The notes under the pieces were generated by a model, which was not told the DNA's origin, made no database searches, and saw nothing but the letters and a program-made list of their open reading frames with translations. Shown piece by piece: positions 1 through 9,931 of a stretch of 64,000 nt of DNA. Position numbers and translations under genes: made by a program. The DNA is taken from the NCBI GenBank assembly GCA_038373865.1, contig JAXGGA010004424.1, positions 24,630 through 88,629 on the forward strand, in the 5' to 3' direction. This DNA is from Uloborus plumipes (lineage: Eukaryota > Arthropoda > Arachnida > Araneae > Uloboridae). The stretch's first letter is position 1, and every line of letters starts with the position of its first letter.

Positions 1-308
1 AAGTTATTAGGGGTGACAGCTTGCTTGAGCGGTTCAATGTTGAACGAAAAATTGTTCAAATCGGAAATGTAAATACGGGAATGAAGTATCCTTGAAAAAT
101 TCTTTCCAACAAAAAAAAGTTGGTTCAAATCGGACTGTTCATTAAAAAGTTAGTATCGCGGGACCGGTTATTTGAACGGCTCAAAGTTTAACCAAAAATT
201 GTTCAAATCAAAAAATCAAATATGGGAATGAGCTGTACTCGCCGAGATCTTTCCAACAAAAAAAAATTTGTCCAAATCGGAATGTTCATTCAAAAGTTAT
301 TAGGGGGG

Positions 309-380
309 GACAGACCGACCGACAGACCGACCGACAGACCGACCGACAGACCGACCGACAGACCGACCGACAGACCGACA
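309..380. repeat. Minisatellite, unit GACAGACCGACC
   Basis: About six tandem copies of a 12-base unit, nearly perfect. It sits inside repeat R2, where the 54 kb copy has only a short GACCAATAGACAGACTGACAG trace, so the array expanded locally. The open frame through it (Thr-Asp-Arg-Pro repeats) is not a gene. Confidence 0.9.
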
Positions 381-455
381 CACAAATTCCCCATCTCAAT
401 ACCCTACTTTCAAATTTTTAATTTTTCGATATTCATTTTACCTCTTTATTTTTTT

Positions 456-531
456 AACTTGGCGATATTTTTTGGACTTGGCGATATTTTTTTTAACTTG
501 GCGATATTTTTTGGACTTGGCGATATTTTTT
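456..531. repeat. Short tandem array, unit ACTTGGCGATATTTTTT
   Basis: Four copies of an 18-19-base unit containing CTTGGCGATATT. The GGCGATAT core also occurs in palindromic form (GGCGACATATCGCC) in the Helitron copies at 45.3, 47.2 and 48.8 kb, so the two repeat families may share a sequence origin. Confidence 0.75.
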
Positions 532-607
532 CGATGCATTAAGCTACTTTTAATACTTTTTTCGTCTTTCTTTTATTTTTAACGGGAAAGTAGGCTAAAA
601 AAGGACT

Positions 608-1046
608 GACCAGGAATTACCCCACTGACCAAGAATTACCCCAGTAGCCAGGGGCATTATTTGGAGCCTTCCTGCAAATTATTCAAAACAATAATGGTAA
701 ATCCAAAACTATTTTTCAGTAACTGACATGGTACCTAATTCAACCAAAAAAACGAAAAAGAAAAATATTCAGAAGTTTGAGTTTGATCACGATCTTTGTA
801 CAAATGTATCAAAACTAAGGCCAATCTTGTTTTACGAAATTTAACAAGCGATTTTAAAAAGATTTTTTTTTTCAAACTAAAGACACAGTCAACTCATAAT
901 TAAGTAATGAATTGCAATGAAGATAGTTCAGAGTACCTCTGTGATTTTTTTCATTTTGCTGAAGGATTATTAAGACATAAAAAAGACTGTGACCAGGAAT
1001 TACGCCAGAAACTTGCTGACCAGGAATTGCCCCGGGTGACCCTAAC
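608..1046. repeat. Decayed element with dispersed motif GACCAGGAATTACCCC
   Basis: The motif occurs at 608, 627, 991 and 1018 with small changes, always in the same orientation. The last copy is followed by GGGTGACCCTA, which resembles an element terminus. A clear matching left terminus was not found, so the borders are approximate. Class unknown. Confidence 0.45.
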
Positions 1047-1848
1047 TGTTTACTTTTTGCATTCTTCACATTCAAGGCATACTAGGTTTGGCGTTCTGCC
1101 AAAAAAGTGAAAGACCGCTATTTTCTTCCCTATAAACAAATAGAAGCGGCCAGTACATCTCGTAACTTAGGCGTGACAGTACTGTAGTAAACACAGGCTT
1201 AAATTATGACGTATTTTGGTACTTTGCTAAATGCCTGTTAACTGCTTGCACAATGCAAAATTTTAATTAAATTTGAAACACACTTACCACATTTTAATAA
1301 GACCAGAAATATTATTTTAACTACCAAACATACAAATAGCATAATATTACTGCTTGTAACCATTTTTGGTCTCAAATGTTGTCATATATGTTTTCTGGAT
1401 ACCAGTGTAGCTCTAATAAATCCATCTCTGTTCTGAGACCCAACTGTTTTCTCGAAATCTTTAGTGACTAATTTAGATTGTAATGCTCAACAGCCTGTGT
1501 GTAAGAAGGAAAGTTTAAAAAGTCAAAGCAGTCCATTACATACTGTCTTGTATCATCTTCAAAAGTTCTTGAGAACTGGAGAGCACTGGAGGAGATGTCA
1601 TATAACAAGCTTGCCCCTCAATTAGATCTACATAGTCTGTAGCTCCAAACTTTGCATTAATAATGGGGTCATGCCATGAAACAGCCGCCATCTTGTCCCG
1701 CACGTGACGCTTGTGTGTTTCATTAAAAATAGTGATTTTAAAGGGTCATGAACGACGTTTGGTTGATTAGGAAATCACAAAGATGAGTAGGATTTCTTCG
1801 GCAAGAAACTTTTCCCATTATCTTTTAAAATTATTACTTTTGTTGCAA
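1047..1848. other. No gene seen
   Basis: AT-rich sequence with no convincing open frame, RNA gene or repeat boundary. It ends at the TA target of the mariner element. Confidence 0.6.
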
Positions 1849-1850
1849 TA

Positions 1851-3142
1851 TTCGGTTGTTCGGAAAGTAATTTCGTTTTTTCCCGACAGAGGATTTAATC
1901 GTATTTTTTGCACCGAGCTTCACATTTATGCCGTCTAATTTTTATATGCTTTGAGAGCTCGTATAGCAAGGCTTGTGTGAAAAATGCCAAATAATTCTAC
2001 GCAGTAGTTTTTGGTTGGTGCCCTTTTAAATACGGAGAACGTTAAGCAGTATTTTCGACATTTCTTACTGTTTTACTACAGAATGGTTAAAAATACTGTT
2101 CAAGCCAGAAAGAAATTGACCGATGTGGATGGAGAAGTTGTGTTCACAGTACACCAGCGCCAGAACTGGTTTACTAATTTTCTATCCGGCAATCTTGATG
2201 TCGAAGATGCACCACGTTCGGGAAGGCCGGTTAAAGTTGATGAAGAAGCGATAAAGGCATTAGTTAATGCGAACCGGCGAAAACCAACACGTGGGATCGG
2301 ATTGAGGTTAAATTTATCAAATTCTACAGTTAATGTCCACTTGAAAGGCCTGGGGTTATCCTCGAAGCTGGATGTATGGGGTTCCCATGTTCTCACTGAG
2401 AGAAATCTGTCGCTGCATTGACGTCTGCGATTCGCTTCTCAAACGTTACGAAAATGATTCGTTTTTGAAACACATCATCACTGGGGACGAAAAATGGGTT
2501 GTATACAACAACGTCAAACGCAAGAGGTCATAGAGCAAAAAAGATTAAATTGCTCAAACCATTTCCAAAGCCGATATTCACCAAAAAAGGTGATGCTGTC
2601 TGTTCAGTGGGATTTTAAAGGAAACGTTTTTTTTTTTTTTTTTTTGAACTTTTACCGGATAACACAACAAATTATTCGGAAGTCTACTGTCATCAGCTGA
2701 ACAAACTAAATGATGCACTTCAAATGAAAAGGTCAGAACTAATCAACAGAAAAGGTGTAGTGTTTCACCAAGACAACGGGAGATCTTACACAAGTTTGGT
2801 CACTCGCCAAAAGCTTTTACAGCTTGAATGGGATACAATGCCACACCCACCATATTCTACAGACCTGGCACCATCGGATTATTATTTATACCGATCACTC
2901 CAAAAATTTTTAGACGGTTAAAACTTCACCTCAAATGAGGAGGTCAAAAAACATCTCGATCTGTTTTTTACCAGCAAAGACCAAAAATTTTATGAGCGTG
3001 GAACTATGCTACTACCAGAAATATGGCAAAAAGTGTTGGACCGGAACGCCCAATATATAATTTAATAAAATATTTGCTTATTATACGAAAACTGTCTTTC
3101 ATTTCCACTGAAAAAAACAAAATTACTTTTCGAACAACCCAA
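1851..3142 (+). mobile_element. mariner element, 1292 bp
   Basis: The ends are inverted repeats of about 30 bases: the left begins TTCGGTTGTTCGGAAAGTAA and the reverse complement of the right begins TTGGGTTGTTCGAAAAGTAA. Both sides carry TA (1849-1850 and 3143-3144), the mariner target duplication. Length is normal for mariner. The body encodes a broken D,D34D transposase. The next element starts four bases beyond the right end. Confidence 0.93.
2011..3065 (+). pseudogene. mariner transposase, broken
   Basis: The N-terminal part (2011-2408) contains the mariner DNA-binding phrases NVKQYF, NWFTNF, DVEDAPRSGRP and NLSNSTV. The catalytic part follows in other frames: ITGDEKW (first Asp), HQDNGRSYTS (second Asp) and YSTDLAPSDYYLY. 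Counting from the Asp of HQDN to the Asp of PSD gives 34 intervening residues, the mariner D34D signature. The C-terminus ends IWQKVLDRNAQYII then a stop at 3063. Lesions: a frameshift near 2408, a nonsense codon just after the NNVKRKRS phrase, a T-run insertion around 2627-2645, and a stop at 2919 shortly after the catalytic block. It cannot make an active enzyme. Confidence 0.92.
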
Positions 3143-3146
3143 TATA

Positions 3147-4574
3147 CACTGCTCGACATTGAAAATGCAACACCAAGAAGGAGTGGTCATAAATTCATGC
3201 AAATTTTACCGTAGACGCACGTCACTGAGTTATGCAAATGATATGAAATGCACAGCACTCCGACGCACGTGAAGTAAGATATAAGAGAATGAAGTTGAAA
3301 AGTGGGCTATGTTCATGTTGGTTTTTCTGCCAGACTAATTATCGGAGAAATTTGGTTTTTGTCTCGAAGGATACGTGTGATAGGAGGAAATGCCACGCCG
3401 TCCTCAACGAAGACACTTCTAGCATATAGACGACTTTACAAGGGGTATGGTGATCGGACTGAGAAGAGGAGCTTGGTCCATACGTCAAATTGCAGCTGAT
3501 ACCCACATGGATGCAAGCACTGTGCATCGGCTGTGTCGGAGATGGTTGGAAAGAGGAAATGTAGCCACATTGAGGGATGCAGGTGCAGCCAGAGTGACGT
3601 CAGACCGCTTGGATCGACGGATTCACCGACAAGCTGTGGCGGATCCGCAAGTCACTTGTACGTCGATTCTGCAGCACGTGCAAGGTACCCTGGATGTTCC
3701 TGTGTCGACCAGAACCATTTCCCGTCGATTGTTTGCACTTGGCCTGCAATCACGGCGCCCGCTAAGAAGACTGCCATTGACCTCACAGCACAGACTCCAA
3801 CGTTTGGAATGGTGCCGGACCAGAGCGACGTGGATGGCAGAATGGCAAACCGTAGTGTTCTCAGATGAATCCCGCTTCTGTTTGTCCAGCGATAGTCATC
3901 GCATACGTGTGTGGCGTCGACGTGGAGAAAGATCGAATCCGGCAGTAACTGTGGAACGCCCCACAGCGCGACAACGTGGCATAATGGTTTGGGGCGCTAT
4001 TGCATACAATTCTGTATCACCTCTAGTTCGTATTCGGGGCACTATGACGGCTCAACGATATGTAGATAATGTACTGCAGCCGGTGGCAATCCCCTAATCC
4101 CCTACCTTCAGGGTCTGCCAAATGCAATTTTTCAACAGGATAACGCCCGGTCTCACAGTGCTCGAATCAGCCAACATGCTCTACGAGGTGTACAGATGCT
4201 TTCCTGGCCACCATACTCTCCTGACTTGTCACCAATCGAACATGTGTGGGACGTGATTGGACGCCGTTTGCAGAACCTGCCACTGCCTCGTTCAGAGGAC
4301 GAACTGTGGCAAATGGTTGAAAGAGAATGGAGTGCCATCCCTCAGGACACGATCCGCAGGCTTATTGACTCCATGCCTAGACGTGTTTCTTCGTGCATCG
4401 CTGTCCGCGGTGGTCCTACTTCTTACTGAGCCGACGCCGTCCTCGCTCTAAATTTTGCTTATTTATTTTGAAACAAATATCACTTATTGTTCCATGCTGT
4501 CTCTGTCTTCTTACCAAATTTCATCAATTTCTGACCACTCCTTCTTGGTGTTGCATTTTCAATGTCGAGCAGTG
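3147..4574 (+). mobile_element. Tc1-like element, 1428 bp
   Basis: The terminal inverted repeats are identical for 42 bases, starting CACTGCTCGACATTGAAAAT, and remain similar for about 20 more. TA flanks both ends (3145-3146 and 4575-4576). The body holds a Tc1-family transposase gene with two lesions. The near-identical ends suggest a fairly recent insertion compared with the neighbouring mariner. It directly abuts the mariner through the tetranucleotide TATA. Confidence 0.94.
3390..4429 (+). pseudogene. Tc1-like transposase, two lesions
   Basis: The likely start is the ATG at 3390 (MPRRPQRRHF), followed by an in-frame TAG at 3420-3422. The frame then continues through a helix-turn-helix region (GAWSIRQIAADTHMDASTV), a second DNA-binding half, and the first catalytic block VFSDESRF. 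At 4088-4103 the octamer AATCCCCT is present twice in tandem and shifts the frame. After it come FQQDNARSH (second Asp) and PYSPDLSPIEHVWD (Glu), and the protein ends PTSY at 4429. I count 32 residues between the second Asp and the Glu, two fewer than the classic DD34E. Only the stop codon and the octamer duplication seem to inactivate an otherwise well-preserved gene of about 344 codons. Confidence 0.92.
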
Positions 4575-4576
4575 TA

Positions 4577-5599
4577 TTAACGTCACGGGGAGGTAACGGG
4601 ATAATGTAGAGGCGTTTTCGTGGAATTGCCTAATAACGAATTTGCAAACACATTTTCTCACTGGGATAATTTTCCTTGCCGTGATAATCCGCCGAGCTTC
4701 TAGGGTTCTAATATGGCATCTCTCATAAGTTTTAACTTGGCTAAAAGAAAATTTATTAGAGCTGCCTAAGCGTTGGGAGAAATAACTCGTTAGATTGCGT
4801 CATGATACTTCTAAGGTAAGTACATAGATGAGCTGATGACATGCCACTGGTGTCTATCTCCATCCTTTACGGAATTTTAATTCATAACCATGATGAAGCA
4901 TAAACTTTTAGAATTAACACAACCAAAGTTAATAACTCATTTGATGGGTCTGATGTAAATAGATATATAACCTCAGAATTCGATTCGCAGTTGTTAGCCA
5001 TCGATATCAAGTTCAACATTCCTGGTTCGCAGTTAGCTAGACCTGAATAACAAACGCCAAAATAATGTGGTGCAAATGTCTGGATCTAAGCTCGCATTCC
5101 GTCCAATCTCTCCACTAAAAGATGTAGTGCCAGTTGACTTGCTGTTTATAGACTCAAATAGATGTAATAGCAACTCATTAATTTTGCTGTCGCGTTTTGT
5201 CTATCATATAGTACAACACAGGGACTGGATAAAATTAACTTTCGTTGCAAAAAAACTTGACAACTGTACTCTGTACTCTAATAATGAATATCACCAACGT
5301 TTACAATTAAAAACAAATTTCGTAATTTCCTAATAACAAATACATTTCATTTATTTGCATAAAACAGCTAAATTTAGTCTTAAAATTACTATTCGACCAA
5401 TCAGAGCCTTGCTATGAGAAATATTTAAAGTCAAGGCTAAGTATCGAATAATGTTTGAAATGCACGTGGGTGTGTTAGTCGACGTGTTTGATTTCTGCAC
5501 GAGTTATTTAGTTAGTTTATGAAAACAAGTGTCTTTTCTAAGTGCCATTGAATTAATAAAATCGAAAGAACACGTAGTTGGTATTTTTCTTTTGACAGG
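4577..5599. other. No supported gene
   Basis: Unique-looking AT-rich DNA. One open frame (5067-5333) shows no recognisable domain and is not claimed. A CCAAT-containing stretch (GACCAATCAG near 5397) and a GC-richer segment (5460-5540) precede the candidate exon at 5600, so promoter activity is possible but unproven. Confidence 0.5.
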
Positions 5600-5717
5600 T
5601 GGATCCAGAATTCCTCAGCTGAAATTCTGAATAATTAATATGGCTTATATTTGCTGGCACCTCGTCAATTTTTTCAAATACTCAACTACTCGACCCACTG
5701 AAAAGAACCCAGGAGAT
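5600..5717 (+). other. Candidate 5' exon or upstream ORF of the GNAT gene
   Basis: A pyrimidine-rich acceptor (TTTTTCTTTTGACAG) ends at 5599 and a strong donor (GAT|GTAAGT) starts at 5718. An ATG at 5640 opens 26 codons up to the donor. If spliced to the acceptor at 9887, the frame runs 15 further codons and stops at a TGA (9933-9935) that overlaps the GNAT start ATG (9932-9934). It could be a 5'UTR exon bearing a 41-codon upstream ORF. Splicing is inferred from consensus only. Confidence 0.25.
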
Positions 5718-5939
5718 GTAAGTAGAAACCTTGGTTTAACAGTACAAAAAGCAACTTTATAAATCAAATGTACAATAATTAGTAAAAAACTTATTGTTCA
5801 AACCTATTTCAAATTTTATTTAAAATTTAAATTTTATTTAATAAATTTGTGATGCATCTCTAAAGCTCCTAATGGTCCTACGTACCCAAACGTTACTTTG
5901 TTATACCAAGGTATTCATTCAGTCATTGCATTTGGTTAA

Positions 5940-7582
5940 GGGCCTTGGTCTACGAGCTAATATTTAGAAAAGTGCCAATTTGAGTCCCAAGTGAATTTTC
6001 ACCAGTATTTCAATAACTAGTTAAAAAAATAATTTTCCCCAGAAAGAAGATAAGTTTTTCTTTCATTTCATCTAATAACATCAGAAAAAAAATTTTTTTT
6101 TTCATCAGAAAATATTGTGTTTATACATCAAAAATCAGATCGGTAACGTGTCCCAAGTAGCAAAGCTTAGCATGCAAACAGGTCATGCGCACTTTCTAAC
6201 TTCCTAAAAAAACGCACTTGCACAAAAAACGATTCTATTTTTACCCCTTTGTTAATATTTTACTTCATTTTTGTTTTAATCGATTTCTGATTTTCTAGCT
6301 GATGCGAAATAAACGTGTCCCAAGTTCCGCCGTCAGAGTGGTAACAATAACTTCCGATCTATGTTTAGGCTCCCAAAATCATTTCCTGCACCTATACCAC
6401 GTGATACTGAGTACCTGGTGGAAAGTTTTATCGAATTGTAATTAAAAATTTGCATTTCTGCATCTAAAATTGTAGGTAAGATTTTTTAAGTGATTTTATA
6501 AAATGTGTGTCATTTGAGTCATCAGATCGGTAACACGCTCTAAAATGCGCAGTTTTTATTATTTTAAAAATTTTTTTATATATAAAAATAGTCCTTTGTT
6601 ACAAGTGAAAAAACCACGTGTTTGATTTTGGTTTAGTGCGATCGACTCGGAAATAAAAAAAAAAAACTTTGTCAGTTTGTCAGATCGGTAACAGTCAGAG
6701 CGGTAACATTGAAAAACAGCAAATATGTTACAGAACTAACTCACACGTTTCAGAATTATAAAAAGCAAAAATCATACTTTAGCCATATATATTGAATGTT
6801 TTTGTTCTTAAAAAATGAAAAGCAATGAGTTTTAGTACAATTGCTTCATTTGTGGTTTGTATGACCTAACAATAGAAGTTAGTAAAATAAGAAAAATTGA
6901 CACTGCAGAAATTAAGTTAATTAATTATTATTATTTTAATTAATTAATTTATTTATTTTTTTGTGCCTCAATTTCTTATAACTTCGCTAAATAACTAGAT
7001 AATAACTAGCATGCTAAATTTGAATTTCTGATCAAGAAATTAAATTTTTCCTGCAACTAATTAAAGAAAAGCAAGCAGCAGAGTTGTGTGTTGAAAAAGT
7101 TGAAGTTGTGTGTTGTTTTAAAACAAAACAAATGTTTTATTAGCGTGGATTTGGTAATCTCATAATTTATTTTATCTAAAAACCTTATCGCTCATTTTTA
7201 TTTCCAAGAAATGCTTTTTCATAATGAAATTTGATTTTTTAGCCTAATATATATATTTTAATGTAATTATCTTAATTCTATGTTAAAAATGCAAGGAAAT
7301 GATATCATATTTAGAGATGTTAACGAAGACTGATAGCATAAACTCAAATATGTAACTCATATTAACATCAGATCTGTAACATTCATCAGATCTGTAACGG
7401 CTTAAAAGTGAGTAATCTAAGGAGGGGGTAAATAACTTCCTTGACCTCCCCCCTTTTATTTTCTTGCATTTAGACCCACTTTAGACTTAAAATCCAATAT
7501 TAGTTTTTTTCTGCAAAAAAATTTTTTTTTCAGAAAACTCTAACTTCAAATTGGCACTTTTCTAAATATTGGCTCCTACCCC
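5940..7582. mobile_element. Non-autonomous TIR element with GATCGGTAAC motif
   Basis: Left end GGGCCTTGGTCTACGAGC and right end (reverse complement GGGGTAGGAGCC) lead into a shared inverted repeat containing ATATTTAGAAAAGTGCCAAT. Flanking tetramers are TTAA (5936-5939) and ATAA (7583-7586). The interior has no coding sequence but repeats CAGATCGGTAAC or close variants at least six times (about 6137, 6526, 6680, 6694, 7372, 7388), and GTCCCAAGT both near the left end and inside. Superfamily uncertain; the target resembles that of piggyBac or Kolobok types. Confidence 0.75.
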
Positions 7583-7586
7583 ATAA

Positions 7587-9096
7587 TGACCATTTTTCAA
7601 GAAAAAAGTTTTTTTTTTTTTAATTTTATTGTATTTTTATGTTCATTTCATTGGGCTGTAATTTGAAGCTAAATTGTAGCCAATTAAGTGCACCGGAAGT
7701 GATGTAATAACCGGAAGCTGAACTAAAAGAACTCTAAGACACTACCAATCAGAAAAAAAAAAGAACAGCTAAAAAAAAGTACACATACAGACAAGTATAG
7801 TCCAAGAACGTATAAGCTACTATCACAGAAAATGTTTGCCTCAAAAATTATCTAAAACATTACTATTAATGCAAGCGAAATCTTTGAATGCGTTTTGTGG
7901 TAAACTACTTTTTCGAGATTTTCATTCACATCAGATCATCTCATCATTTGAAAAGTTTTTTTTTTTTTTTTAACCTATTAACCTGATTTTTTAAAGTAAT
8001 GCTTCTAATATTGAAAGCTATGTTCTGATATATAATCTAAGCTTTATGTGAGTATTTAAAAATTTTGCAGGTAAATATTGAGGGTTTTTTCGGTGGAAAA
8101 AAAAAACGGAGGAACATCAATAAATTTGCCCTTCGTTTTTTTTTTTTTTTTTTTCAATTTTGTATAGATTATAAAACTTTTATTTCAGAACAGTAAAGAA
8201 TTTTTAAATATATTGGTAAACATTAAATGTAAACAAGGGCAGTTAGATTATTTTATTTTTGCTCAGACATCCCAATATCTAAACATTTTATCAGAAAATA
8301 ATTATTGCTTTGTTTATTTTCCTACCTTTAATAACTCTTTAGTTGAAAAAAAGTACGAAGTTTGTCAATATTTGATTTTTGAAAAAAATTTAATCCGAAC
8401 GTAGGAAGACCTCTTAATATCTTGCTATTTAAATTATTGTCAAATTTGCTACTGAATTTCTAGGAAAGATTTTGGTGATTGCTGAAAACGCAATTTGAGT
8501 TAAAAGTGGCAAAATACAATTATTTTTTATTTATTTATTTCTGATAAAAGATAGAAATCTTCAGGGTTTGACAGCACCTCGTATTTGCTACATATGCTAA
8601 CTTTTGGGTTATATATTATTATAGTTTTTTTTTTTTTTTTTGATAAATAATTAGAATTTCTAGAGTTCCACGTCTCCGTTTGCTCTATAACCATTAATGA
8701 TTAAAGCTATGCTGCTACGTGCATGCACCAAGAAACATCTTAATTTTGGGTCAGCACTCTGTCGCTCTAGCTTCTTCTAGTGCAACTGCACTGCATTGAA
8801 GACCAAAAAGGAAGCTATGTAAGCTTTTAACTGACTTAAACTTTCAAGAGTCTTCCAAACAATCAGCAGAATGTCATTTTCAGTACAAAAGTCTTGTACA
8901 GAAAAACTTGAAGATTTTGTTCATTATAATAAATAAGAAACTATCCTGCGTCCAAAGCAAAGTGTTATGGTGTAGTAAACGTAGCGAAATTTTAAAATCA
9001 GGATCAAATATCTAAAAAAAAGGGGTCTAAAACCAATGTTTTTTTTTTCATCAAAACCTCCCCCCCCCCCCCATTTTTGTTTATTTTTCCCTTTTT
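7587..9096. other. No gene seen
   Basis: AT-rich DNA with many A and T runs (for example near 7610, 7958, 8140, 8625). No domain-bearing open frame, RNA gene or element border was found. Confidence 0.6.
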
Positions 9097-9350
9097 CTTT
9101 TTAAAATATAATCTCCAAGGAAAAGGAGTTGGGGATACACAGAAAAGAAAGAGGGAAAAAAGAAAGTTAAGGAAACAAATATAATGAACGAGAATAAAAT
9201 ATTAAATTTTAAAAATATTAAATTTTATTCTTTTTAAAATATAATCTCCAAGGAAAAGGCGTGGGGGGCATACACAGAAAAGAAAGGGGGGGTTAGAAAT
9301 TTAAGGAAACAAATATAATGAACAAGAATAAATATTAAATTTTAAAAGTA
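9097..9350. repeat. Tandem duplication, 133-bp period
   Basis: Two consecutive units begin CTTTTTAAAATATAATCTCC (9097 and 9230) and share AAGGAAAAGG, ATACACAGAAAAGAAAG and GGAAACAAATATAATGAAC. They differ by small substitutions and indels, so the duplication is not recent. No coding content. Confidence 0.85.
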
Positions 9351-9522
9351 ATTACGAAAGTAGAAAAGAAACCTTGTCTTGTATAAAGTGTTGGTATTGT
9401 ACCTATGTTGCATAGAAAGAAAAAAACTACTGTTTTGCCGTAGGCTTTTTTCTGCCCAGATTGCGGAAGTTTTTGTCCTTTTTTATGAATATCTCCATGA
9501 ATATTCTATGGTGATATCCTTT

Positions 9523-9543
9523 CACACACACACACACACGCGC
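9523..9543. repeat. (CA)n microsatellite
   Basis: A short run of about nine CA dinucleotides ending in CGCGC, shortly upstream of the first GNAT coding exon. Confidence 0.9.
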
Positions 9544-9931
9544 AAACATACTTTTTCTTAATTTTTGTGCAATTTCCATCGCATTTACTGATTACTGACG
9601 CAATAGGAGACATAATAAAGCAATGATTTTGAAATGATTATGTCAATAAATTGCAGTTTATTTTCGACTCTTCTCGTATTTGACAAAACGCATTTGATAA
9701 ACTTATGATAGTTTGCAGAAGGTGGATGAGCTAAGTTCTTAAGCTTTTTTCTTAATGTACTGCAGTTGAAATAAATGAAGTTTTAAGTTGATCTTACTTT
9801 CTTGAACCAAGCTTAAAATTTTGTATTTTGACAAAACAATAATGATGAATACTCAATGAACGAATTTCATTTGTTTTTATACTTTAGATTTCTGGATTAC
9901 ATAATCTGCTTGCAACTGAAATTTCGAGCAC

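Larger units (their letters stand above)
1..600. repeat. Interspersed repeat R2 with two tandem sub-units
   Basis: Two related units of about 150 bases (roughly 30-170 and 175-310) share phrases such as TTGTTCAAATC, GGGAATGA, TCTTTCCAACAAAAAAAA and CAAATCGGA. The same arrangement recurs at 54000-54360, which marks it as a dispersed repeat and not a gene. It ends in an AT-rich tail near AAAGTAGGCTAAAA; a similar tail (AAAAGTAAGCTAAAA) is at 55114-55128. The class is unknown. Confidence 0.6.

Noticed and set aside
3533..3868. 111-codon plus-strand frame inside the Tc1 element
   Set aside because: It overlaps the real transposase frame and has no domain features.
5067..5333. 88-codon open frame upstream of the GNAT gene
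   Set aside because: No domain recognised and no convincing promoter or splice partner; length is within chance expectation.
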